A stretch of 32,248 nucleotides of DNA from Lysobacterales bacterium. GTDB lineage: Bacteria > Pseudomonadota > Gammaproteobacteria > Xanthomonadales > SZUA-5. Positions within the stretch are counted from its first letter, which is position 1, and the number at the start of each line of letters is the position of its first letter. The notes under the pieces are model-generated. The model saw only the letters and a list, made by a program, of their open reading frames with translations, was not told the DNA's origin and ran no database searches. The position numbers were made by a program, and so were the translations under genes. Positions 1 through 4,398 of the stretch are shown here, in pieces. The stretch lies in NCBI GenBank assembly GCA_022841325.1, contig JALHRS010000060.1, forward strand, positions 1 to 32,248. The letters are read 5' to 3'.

Positions 1-276
1 GGCAGCACCGTGGTCAGTGCGCAGCTGCAGGGCGCTGCCGCCCACGCTGACGTTGGCGCCGCGGCGCAGCTGGGGCAGCATCCCTTCGGCGGCCATGTGG
101 TCCATGGCGTCGTCGCCCAAGTCGACCCGGGCGCGGTAGGGCAGGCCCTGGGCGGGCTGAAGGTCCAGCATCAGCCAGGCGTGCGGCTGGGTGCCGGTGC
201 TGGTGGTGATGTGGGCATCGTGCGTGAGCGCGCCGGTCACGCGCACGGCATCAACCGGGGCAGGCCGGGGGTTCAT
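1..276 (-). CDS. Early phage protein, OB-fold-like (partial, 3' end off window)
   Basis: Third gene of the leftward early operon, of which the first 92 codons are visible. The start ATG (276-274) overlaps the stop of the upstream gene as TGATG, so translation is probably coupled. The visible protein begins MNPRPAPVDAVRVTGALTHD and alternates short hydrophobic strands with polar turns, ending near VSVGGSALQLRTDHG. The pattern of beta strands recalls small single-strand-DNA-binding or OB-fold phage proteins, but there is no decisive motif, so this is only a structural guess. Leftward early operons of related phages carry recombination and excision functions. The stop codon is not visible. Confidence 0.6.
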   Translation of the reverse strand, partial: MNPRPAPVDAVRVTGALTHDAHITTSTGTQPHAWLMLDLQPAQGLPYRARVDLGDDAMDHMAAEGMLPQLRRGANVSVGGSALQLRTDHGAA

Positions 277-521
277 CACAGGCCCACGGCCAGACGGCCC
301 AGCTCGATGACGGCCCACAGCGCCACCATGCCCAGGGGCAGGCCGGCAATCAGGCCGCAGACCAGGCCGTACCTCCAGCCGCTGACGTAACCGTAGCGCT
401 CACCGTCGGCATAGCCGGCCTTGGCGGCGGCGCGCAAGGCGTTCTCGCTGGCGGGCAGGGGCAGGGGCCGCGGCTGGCCATCGGGCATATAGGGCCACAG
501 GGGGCGGATCTTGGCGGTCAT
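276..521 (-). CDS. Small early membrane protein (81 aa)
   Basis: Second gene of the leftward early operon. ATG at 521 overlaps the preceding stop by four bases (ATGA), and its own stop overlaps the next start (TGATG), a tightly coupled arrangement. The protein has a polar, proline-rich N-terminal half, a Gly/Tyr-rich stretch (GYADGERYGYVSGWRYG, about residues 36-52), and a hydrophobic segment at about residues 53-76 that can span the membrane once. No family recognised. In other phages, small membrane proteins of the left early operon affect host takeover or superinfection; nothing here proves such a role. Confidence 0.65.
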   Translation of the reverse strand: MTAKIRPLWPYMPDGQPRPLPLPASENALRAAAKAGYADGERYGYVSGWRYGLVCGLIAGLPLGMVALWAVIELGRLAVGL

Positions 522-748
522 GACGCCACCCCCATCGGCCAGATGCTGCTAAGCACGATGGCCAGCACGAACACAACGACGGCGGCTTCGGCAAACCACC
601 AGGGCAGGGCGGTGGCCTCGTTGGCCTCGCGTTGCACGCGTTGGGCCAAGTGGTGGCTGTATTCGAGCGCGTCGGGGATGGTGATGGGGGCGTCGTCAGC
701 CGGCTCAGCGACCGGGGCAGGGCCCTGGGAAACGGTGATGGGGGTCAT
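518..748 (-). CDS. Small early membrane protein (76 aa), first gene of leftward operon
   Basis: First gene downstream of the promoter at 796-824 on the minus strand. A purine-rich stretch (gtgaggcgca) precedes the ATG at 748 and can act as ribosome binding site. The protein has a soluble N-terminal half with an acidic stretch and a short helix (EYSHHLAQRVQREANEA, residues 29-45), then a hydrophobic C-terminal membrane segment (about residues 51-72). The predicted leader of about 40 bases holds no other reading frame. It is expected to be shut off in the lysogen because two repressor-type inverted repeats cover its promoter. No known family recognised. Confidence 0.65.
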   Translation of the reverse strand: MTPITVSQGPAPVAEPADDAPITIPDALEYSHHLAQRVQREANEATALPWWFAEAAVVVFVLAIVLSSIWPMGVAS

Positions 749-795
749 TGCGCCTCACGTCGCCCGGCGGTGCCGTTGTTGTGGCGAGTGAGGAA

Positions 796-824
796 ATTAC
801 ACCATACGGTGTCTTCATGATCAA
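796..824 (-). promoter_or_regulatory. Leftward early promoter (pL-like)
   Basis: On the minus strand, a -35 box TTGATC (824-819) is followed by exactly 17 bases and a -10 box TGTAAT (801-796), a close match to sigma70 consensus. It faces the operon starting at 748. One inverted repeat (823-838) touches the -35 box and another (799-812) overlaps the -10 box, so bound repressor would block RNA polymerase. Confidence 0.75.
799..812. promoter_or_regulatory. Operator OL1 (ACACC-N4-GGTGT)
   Basis: Perfect inverted repeat ACACC ATAC GGTGT. It overlaps the -10 box of the leftward promoter. The same 5-4-5 arrangement recurs at 823-838, 2029-2042 and 2053-2066, and its centre lies 25 bp from the next one, so dimers on both sites could sit on roughly the same helical face with cooperative contacts. 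Confidence 0.75.
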
Positions 825-838
825 CACCGTTCGGTGTT
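823..838. promoter_or_regulatory. Operator OL2 (AACACC-N4-GGTGTT)
   Basis: Perfect inverted repeat with six-base arms, AACACC GTTC GGTGTT, the best copy of the four operator-like sites. It touches the -35 box of the leftward promoter (819-824). It also lies just upstream of the exported-protein gene at 861, so that gene may share this control. Confidence 0.78.
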
Positions 839-860
839 TTGCAATGCGCTACCGTGGCGC

Positions 861-1601
861 ATGCGTTACCTCATGGCGGCAATCGGGTTGGTCTTGTGCT
901 TGGTTTCGAGTGCCTGGCCGCAGACGGGCGCAACCCCGTCAATTCAGTTCTTCTTCCGCATGGACTGGTGCCCAACAAACACAGAAGCTGAGCAACTGCT
1001 GCAAGGCTTGCATCTCGTGCGCGTGGGTTGCTGCGTGTACAAGGCATCGCCCAGGGCCGGCGTGGACGAGCAACAGGTTCTGGCGCCGTTCGTTGACAAG
1101 CTGATCCCGGCGGGTGACGTGACCAGTGCCTGCGTGGGGATCGATCGGGACGCAGTGGCGCTGGCGGAAGAGCAGCGCCGAATGGACGCGGCGGAAGCGG
1201 CTGCTTGGCGTGCCCGCGAGGCGTCGGAGTTGCCGGGCAGGCAGGCAAGTGAGCGTCGCAGGCTACCCACGCTGCTGGCAGAGATGACCCCCACAGCGTT
1301 TTGCGAGGCCTACGGAAAGGCAGCGCGAGGAGAGCAGGCAGTTGCCGAGTGGCTGCCGCGGCAGGAAGAGCAAACGGCCTTCCGGGCCGCCGCCAAGAAA
1401 AGAGGGCTGCGCATCTCTGAGGACCTTGTCATGGGGAAGTCCGTGCGAATTGGCGCCTCGCAATGTGACGTCTATGCTGCGCTCGGACCGCCCAGCGTAC
1501 GCAATCGGACGGTCAACGCGTTCGGCGAGTCGTTGCAGCTCGTCTACGGTCGTCTGCTGGTCTATGTGTCGCGCGGTGTCGTCACCGCGTGGCAGGACTA
1601 G
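861..1601 (+). CDS. Exported protein in immunity region; candidate lysogenic-conversion gene
   Basis: The 246-residue product starts with a clear Sec signal peptide: MRYLMAAIGLVLCLVSSAWP, cleavage probably near residues 20-24. The mature part has several cysteines (WC, GCC, AC within the first 90 residues), an alanine/glutamate/arginine-rich helix likely to form a coiled coil (about residues 105-135), and a C-terminal domain of about 60 residues reading KSVRIGASQCDVYAALGPPS, then RNRTVN and LVYGRLLVYVSRGVVTAWQD. That last part resembles the small BamE/SmpA-like repeat found in many proteobacterial envelope proteins. I chose 861 rather than the upstream GTG at 834 because it gives the signal peptide and leaves the operator free. 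The gene lies between the two operator pairs, convergent with the repressor gene and sharing its stop region. The position suggests expression in the lysogen and an envelope role such as superinfection exclusion; this is inference. Confidence 0.72.
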   Translation: MRYLMAAIGLVLCLVSSAWPQTGATPSIQFFFRMDWCPTNTEAEQLLQGLHLVRVGCCVYKASPRAGVDEQQVLAPFVDKLIPAGDVTSACVGIDRDAVALAEEQRRMDAAEAAAWRAREASELPGRQASERRRLPTLLAEMTPTAFCEAYGKAARGEQAVAEWLPRQEEQTAFRAAAKKRGLRISEDLVMGKSVRIGASQCDVYAALGPPSVRNRTVNAFGESLQLVYGRLLVYVSRGVVTAWQD

Positions 1602-2005
1602 ATCGGCTTGGCATTGGCGGAGGGGGCTGGGCCCTCGCCAAGATGTGCGCGCATGACTGCTTCCAGTCGAGCCAGCTCGGGCTCTTCAAGAAGCTGAACG
1701 ACATCAAACAGATCGGCTGAAAACGGCCAGATCATGGGTCGCGCAAACACGGGGTCACTTTCCTTGATGCCGTGAGGTGGGATAGGCAACTCCGCCTCAT
1801 CAAGCCAGCGTCTGGGCAAATGAAGGGCGTCTTCGATTCGCCGCGCCATCTTTTCGCCGAATGACTTTTCAGCATTGTTGAGAAGGTCGAACCAAAGCGA
1901 GTAGCGGCCAAACCCGGCAGCATCGCGCAGCTGGCTGGGCGACCAGTTCCGGCCGCGGCAAAGCCGGTGGAGGTTGGTGCGCCGAATCGCTGCGTCTTCG
2001 CTCAT
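1598..2005 (-). CDS. Phage repressor, Cro/CI-type HTH, no cleavage domain
   Basis: 135 residues. The N-terminal 75 residues form a helix-turn-helix domain of the Cro/CI type (recognition region about residues 22-45, SPSQLRDAAGFGRYSLWFDL), followed by a short C-terminal part (IWPFSADLFDVVQLLEEPEL) that probably dimerises. It diverges from the Cro-like gene across two inverted repeats, the classic position of a lysogeny repressor. A longer reading with start at 2083 would run through the operators, so 2005 (MSEDAAIRR) is preferred; no strong ribosome binding site is visible. No S24 peptidase domain or Ala-Gly cleavage site is present, so RecA-stimulated self-cleavage as in lambda CI is unlikely. 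Its stop codon shares CTAG with the stop of the convergent gene. Confidence 0.82.
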   Translation of the reverse strand: MSEDAAIRRTNLHRLCRGRNWSPSQLRDAAGFGRYSLWFDLLNNAEKSFGEKMARRIEDALHLPRRWLDEAELPIPPHGIKESDPVFARPMIWPFSADLFDVVQLLEEPELARLEAVMRAHLGEGPAPSANAKPI

Positions 2006-2028
2006 CAGTGAATTTGACGGGCGGGCGT

Positions 2029-2042
2029 ACACCGGAAGGTGT
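2029..2042. promoter_or_regulatory. Operator OR1 (ACACC-N4-GGTGT)
   Basis: Perfect inverted repeat ACACC GGAA GGTGT in the short gap between the divergent repressor and Cro-like genes. It lies 24 bp centre to centre from the next repeat. A TTGACG sequence at 2014-2019 just to its left and a TTGAAG at its right edge are possible -35 boxes for rightward transcription, both of which a bound protein would obstruct. Confidence 0.75.
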
Positions 2043-2071
2043 TGAAGTGAAGACACTAAACGGTGTAGCAT
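2042..2071 (+). promoter_or_regulatory. Possible rightward early promoter (pR-like)
   Basis: TTGAAG (2042-2047), an 18-base spacer, then TAGCAT (2066-2071). Transcription would start within a few bases of the ATG at 2078, giving a nearly leaderless message, which fits the lack of a ribosome binding site there. An alternative -35 TTGACG at 2014-2019 has no good -10 partner. Assigned mainly by position. Confidence 0.4.
2053..2066. promoter_or_regulatory. Operator OR2 (ACACT-N4-GGTGT, one mismatch)
   Basis: Imperfect copy of the operator, ACACT AAAC GGTGT, with one arm base changed. It lies immediately upstream of the Cro-like start at 2078 and within the spacer of the proposed rightward promoter. 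The weaker match may give graded binding between the repressor and the Cro-like protein. Confidence 0.65.
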
Positions 2072-2077
2072 GACTGT

Positions 2078-2359
2078 ATGCACACGCTGTCAGCCTACGT
2101 TCGAGGACTCACGTCGAGTGAGCGGGAAAGCCTTGCGGCGCGGTGTGGGACCACGTGGAACCACCTGCGGAACGTCGCCTTCAGCAGCAAACCATGCGGG
2201 CCTGCGTTGGCTGTGGCGCTGGAGGTGGCCAGTGCGCGCAGCGTAAGGCGTTGGACGCTTCGGCCTGACGACTGGCACCTCATTTGGCCCGAGTTGATCG
2301 GTGTCGACGGCGCCCCGCCCATCCCCGCCGACCAGGTGGAGGTCAGCCATGCAGGGTGA
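2078..2359 (+). CDS. Cro/YdaS-like early regulator
   Basis: 93 residues, first gene of the rightward early operon and divergent from the repressor. The sequence LAARCGTTWNHLRNVAF (residues 19-35) is a compact helix-turn-helix typical of small Cro/YdaS-type regulators, followed by LAVALEVASARSVRRWTLRPDDWHLIWPEL (two pieces, residues 44-73), a pattern common in prophage regulators of beta-proteobacteria. It is expected to bind the same four operators and antagonise the repressor, favouring lytic growth. The start is fixed by the operators immediately upstream; no Shine-Dalgarno sequence precedes it. The 3' end overlaps the next gene by eleven bases. Confidence 0.8.
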   Translation: MHTLSAYVRGLTSSERESLAARCGTTWNHLRNVAFSSKPCGPALAVALEVASARSVRRWTLRPDDWHLIWPELIGVDGAPPIPADQVEVSHAG

Positions 2360-2678
2360 CGTGTCAGCAGTCTGGATGCACGAATGGGCCGAGCTGGACT
2401 TGCTGGACAAGTCCGCCGTCACCAAAGCCAAGCTGGCGGTGTCGACTCTGCACGCGCAATGGCGCAAGGCGTTGCGCGCAGCTACCCCTGGGGCGGCTGC
2501 GCGTCGCCGGCTGGCGGAGCGCAGGCGGAGCAAAGCTCGTTCCACAGTGCCAACGCGGACGCGTCCATCTCGGGCATGTTTTCCGGCCTGGAGCGAGCCG
2601 ATCGCTGGGCCAGATCTCGTTTCGCTGTATCGAGAGCTTTCCAGTACAGCGGATGCGCCGGAGGCGTCTCTGCGATGA
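2349..2678 (+). CDS. Small early protein with a VapE Walker-B-like segment
   Basis: 109 codons starting at an ATG with an excellent ribosome binding site (ggtggaggt, nine bases upstream), inside the end of the Cro-like gene. Residues 12-28 read EWAELDLLDKSAVTKAK. This closely matches EWGELDSLNKSEVTKVK around the Walker B motif of the VapE-type helicase encoded at 4399-7017: 12 of 17 residues are identical, and the DNA at 2382-2430 and 6331-6379 is also similar. After about residue 50 the protein turns into Arg/Pro-rich sequence that overlaps a minus-strand gene and may not be under selection. It could be a partial copy of the helicase gene kept as a regulator, or a decaying remnant. Function unknown. 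Confidence 0.55.
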   Translation: MQGDVSAVWMHEWAELDLLDKSAVTKAKLAVSTLHAQWRKALRAATPGAAARRRLAERRRSKARSTVPTRTRPSRACFPAWSEPIAGPDLVSLYRELSSTADAPEASLR

Positions 2679-2784
2679 GTGCGCGCACGACGCACTCGAG
2701 CATTTCCTGCCGGGCCTGCAGCCTGGCCATGCCGGCGAGTGCCTGTTCGAAGTACTGCGGCAAGTCCTTCAAGGGAATGGTCAT
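2482..2784 (-). CDS. Small protein A behind a structured leader (100 aa)
   Basis: Begins MTIPLKDLPQYFEQALAGMA and is mostly helical, with a likely amphipathic helix up to about residue 36 (ARLQARQEMLECVVRALIAE), then PPAHPLYWKALDTAKRDLAQ. No family recognised. The ATG at 2784 has a near-perfect ribosome binding site AAGGAGG seven to thirteen bases upstream, but this lies inside a long hairpin (2785-2851). The gene runs against the rightward early operon and overlaps the 3' part of the gene at 2349 by 197 bases. An own promoter upstream is not obvious (TTCAGG and TTAAAG with 17 bases between them at about 2851-2879 is a weak candidate). An in-frame upstream ATG exists at 2883, but the leader pattern argues for 2784. 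Confidence 0.62.
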   Translation of the reverse strand: MTIPLKDLPQYFEQALAGMARLQARQEMLECVVRALIAETPPAHPLYWKALDTAKRDLAQRSARSRPENMPEMDASALALWNELCSACAPPAGDAQPPQG

Positions 2785-2851
2785 GGGCGCCCTCCTTGGG
2801 CTGGTGTGGGTGGTACCCGCCAGCATAGCCAGGGAAGGGCGCCCACCCTTT
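2785..2851 (-). ncRNA. Structured 5' leader, copy A (candidate cis-regulatory RNA)
   Basis: Read on the minus strand, GGGCGCCCTTCC (2844-2833) can pair with GGAGGGCGCCC (2795-2785), giving an 11-bp stem with one bulged base that ends directly at the start codon and buries the Shine-Dalgarno AAGGAGG. Inside it GCTGG and CCAGC can form a second stem. A second copy at 3292-3359 agrees at about 58 of 67 positions; the outer stem arms and spacing (44 bases) are unchanged and differences fall in the bulge, loops and flanks. This supports a conserved RNA that controls translation. I cannot assign it to a named riboswitch or thermometer family. Confidence 0.6.
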
Positions 2852-2875
2852 AACGCCGACCATGTGGAGGCCTGA

Positions 2876-3136
2876 ATGCGCACGCTGCCATTGCACGTCT
2901 ACCCGCCCGCCGAGCTGCACTGTGTACTGCCGTCGTGCGACCAAACCCGTGAGATCGGCTTGGGGTTGCGCCTTGCCGATGGCACGCTGCTGCGGGTGCG
3001 CCTGTCTGCCCACGCCGCAAACGTGATCGAGGCAGCTCTCAGCGAGGATCACGCACGGCGCACCGGCACCCAGTCGCTGATGTCGTCGGGCAGGCCGAGC
3101 GTGGATGGGTCCGTCGTGCCGGGCCAGTCGCAATGA
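2876..3136 (+). CDS. Small early protein (86 aa), unknown function
   Basis: Starts at an ATG with ribosome binding site gtggagg seven bases upstream. The first 60 residues look like a compact alpha/beta protein: MRTLPLHVYPPAELHCVLPS, then REIGLGLRLADGTLLRVRLS and AHAANVIEAALSEDHARR. The last 30 residues are low-complexity and coincide with the end of the minus-strand gene at 3049-3291, which it overlaps by 88 bases. It lies between the two copies of the structured leader, so it belongs to a segment bounded by direct repeats. No domain recognised. Confidence 0.55.
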   Translation: MRTLPLHVYPPAELHCVLPSCDQTREIGLGLRLADGTLLRVRLSAHAANVIEAALSEDHARRTGTQSLMSSGRPSVDGSVVPGQSQ

Positions 3137-3291
3137 CCGCCGGCCAGGTCGTCCAGCGCCTGTTGGGCGTTGCTGTAGCCGGAGCCCAAGTTCTCGCTGT
3201 CGTGCGTGATCTGCCAGTCCCCGGTGGGGCGCTGGTGGATGAGGAACGTCCCAATGCGTGAGGCATGCCGATACGCGCGAGTGGTGTTCAT
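3049..3291 (-). CDS. Small protein B behind a structured leader (80 aa)
   Basis: Sequence begins MNTTRAYRHASRIGTFLIHQ, continues with TGDWQITHDSENLGSGYSNA and QQALDDLAGGHCDWPG, and ends with LGLPDDISDWVPVRRA. This has the look of a compact beta-rich protein and resembles small hypothetical proteins I recall from Pseudomonas and Burkholderiales phages; no biochemical role is known to me. The ATG at 3291 directly follows the hairpin leader at 3292-3359, which carries AAGGAGG. It is convergent with the gene at 2876. Being opposite to the early operon, it may be expressed in the lysogen rather than during lytic growth; this is inference. Confidence 0.7.
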   Translation of the reverse strand: MNTTRAYRHASRIGTFLIHQRPTGDWQITHDSENLGSGYSNAQQALDDLAGGHCDWPGTTDPSTLGLPDDISDWVPVRRA

Positions 3292-3359
3292 GGGCGCCCT
3301 CCTTGGGCTGGTGTGTGTAGGAGCCGCCAGCGTAACCGGGGCAGGGCGCCCGCCCTTTT
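3292..3359 (-). ncRNA. Structured 5' leader, copy B (candidate cis-regulatory RNA)
   Basis: Second copy of the element at 2785-2851. On the minus strand GGGCGCCCT(G)CC pairs with GGAGGGCGCCC immediately before the ATG at 3291, again enclosing AAGGAGG; the bulged base is G instead of T. GCTGG and CCAGC of the inner stem are unchanged, while the apical loop differs. The genes behind the two copies are unrelated in sequence, so the leader was duplicated or kept independently of the protein. The similarity extends weakly beyond the leader to an ATGTGGA motif at 2862 and 3381 on the plus strand. Confidence 0.6.
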
Positions 3360-3380
3360 GTGCAGTTGTCTCCGGCCGGC

Positions 3381-3521
3381 ATGTGGACGCCGGTCTTGCG
3401 CGCCCTGGGCCTTGCGGCCTGGGGCGTCTTTTCGTGGGCGCTGCGGGTGGCTGAGCGGGTGGCTGTCATGGGCTGCAGCGTGCGCCGGGGTCAACTGGTA
3501 ACTCAACAGGTAATCCGATGA
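3381..3521 (+). CDS. Small hydrophobic early protein (46 aa)
   Basis: Short reading frame starting MWTPVLRALGLAAWGVFSWA and ending with VRRGQLVTQQVIR. Residues 5-20 form a hydrophobic or amphipathic helix that could attach to a membrane. Its stop overlaps the next start as ATGA (3518-3521), the tight coupling seen for other genes of this operon, which is the main argument that it is translated. No clear ribosome binding site precedes the ATG. Function unknown. Confidence 0.4.
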   Translation: MWTPVLRALGLAAWGVFSWALRVAERVAVMGCSVRRGQLVTQQVIR

Positions 3522-3883
3522 AATTTCCTGATCGAGACACCTTGCCGCTGCCCCTGGTGGGCGGCGTGGTCCAGGCGCAGCGCCTGGTGGTGCCGCCCGA
3601 GGTGGTGAAGGGCCTGCACAGCTACCGTCACGCTTGCCGCCTGGCCTGGCGGCTGCGCCGCGACCGCCGCATGTCGCAGCGGCAGCTGGCCGAGCAGGCG
3701 GGCCTGTACACCAGCCACGTGTCGGATTACTTCAGCGTGCACGCCCACCGCCGCGAGCTGCCGGCTCGCCATGTGGCGGTGGTCAGCGCGATCGTGGGCA
3801 ACATGGTGATCGGCCAGTACCTGGCGCAGCAGGACCGGTTGACGCTGCTGGAAGAGATGCAGGCCGCGCGGAGGGCCGCTTGA
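3518..3883 (+). CDS. XRE-family DNA-binding protein
   Basis: 121 residues with a helix-turn-helix at about 52-73 (MSQRQLAEQAGLYTSHVSDYF), of the XRE type, followed by a helical C-terminal part. The N-terminal 45 residues are an extension before the DNA-binding domain. It sits in the rightward early operon upstream of the replication gene, where lambdoid phages keep secondary regulators or replication initiators; either role is possible. ATG at 3518 follows aacaggtaatccg, a modest ribosome binding site. Starts and stops on both sides overlap those of neighbours (ATGA upstream, TGATG downstream). Confidence 0.72.
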   Translation: MKFPDRDTLPLPLVGGVVQAQRLVVPPEVVKGLHSYRHACRLAWRLRRDRRMSQRQLAEQAGLYTSHVSDYFSVHAHRRELPARHVAVVSAIVGNMVIGQYLAQQDRLTLLEEMQAARRAA

Positions 3884-4116
3884 TGAGCCCCGAGCCGAGC
3901 CGGCCGCTGCGGGCTGATGTGGTGTACCTGGCGCCGTCAGGCCGGCGCTGCCGTTGGCTGCCGCACGCAGGCGCACAGCGGCAGATCACGGCCTACGCCA
4001 CGTTCGAGTACTTGCGCGGCCCGGGCAGCCGCAGCGGCGGGTCGGTGTGGGACAACCAGTTTGTTCTGACGCCGCCCAATTACCAGTTGCTGCGTGTCGA
4101 CGAGGTGGCCCGATGA
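3883..4116 (+). CDS. Small early protein (77 aa), unknown function
   Basis: Starts at the ATG overlapping the previous stop (TGATG), continuing the coupled operon. Sequence runs MSPEPSRPLRADVVYLAPSG, then CRWLPHAG and QFVLTPPNYQLLRVDE. It looks like a small beta-rich protein with conserved-looking aromatic residues; no motif is recognised. Its last four bases overlap the next start (ATGA). Likely a real gene because of the perfect stop-start coupling on both sides and the non-shadow composition. Confidence 0.62.
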   Translation: MSPEPSRPLRADVVYLAPSGRRCRWLPHAGAQRQITAYATFEYLRGPGSRSGGSVWDNQFVLTPPNYQLLRVDEVAR

Positions 4117-4397
4117 GGCCCCGCGGTCCGACCCGGCAGGCGCTGCGCCAGGTGTTTGACCAGGTAGGCGGCAAGCCGTTGACCTGGCGGGCTATGGCGA
4201 CGTTTGCGCGGGTGGGCTTTGCCACGGCCCGGGTGACCGTGGACAACATGGCACGCGCGGGCGAGCTGCGCGTGGTGGGCCACGATCGGGCTGTGGCCAA
4301 TGGCAGGCCGCCGCGCCTGTACGCCCCGGCGGCGTCGGTTGAGCCGCAATCTCAGCCCGGTGATGCACTGGTGCGCTGCTGGCAGGGCGTGCGCTAG
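4113..4397 (+). CDS. Small winged-helix-like protein (94 aa)
   Basis: ATG overlaps the previous stop by four bases. MRPRGPTRQALRQVFDQVGG, KPLTWRAMATFARVGFATAR, VTVDNMARAGELRVVGHDRA: this pattern of helices, then a turn-helix and a beta wing resembles small winged-helix proteins that bind DNA. A C-terminal PPRLYAPAA fits the final strand of such a fold. It immediately precedes the replication gene by one base and may help load or regulate it; that is inference from position. No close family named. Confidence 0.6.
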   Translation: MRPRGPTRQALRQVFDQVGGKPLTWRAMATFARVGFATARVTVDNMARAGELRVVGHDRAVANGRPPRLYAPAASVEPQSQPGDALVRCWQGVR

Positions 4398-4398
4398 C

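Noticed and set aside
834..860. Upstream GTG start for the exported protein
   Set aside because: It lies in the operator and would place nine extra residues before the signal peptide.
2785..2860. Leader element read on the plus strand as an intrinsic terminator
   Set aside because: The stem is followed by ACCCTTT or GCCCTTTT, a poor T-run separated from the stem; the exact fit to the minus-strand start codon and Shine-Dalgarno explains the element better, although weak termination cannot be excluded.
2090..3469. Minus-strand open frame of 459 codons across the early region
   Set aside because: High-GC DNA leaves few stops. The frame runs through the operator-proximal genes and both leaders, has Arg/His-rich shadow composition, and lacks a ribosome binding site.
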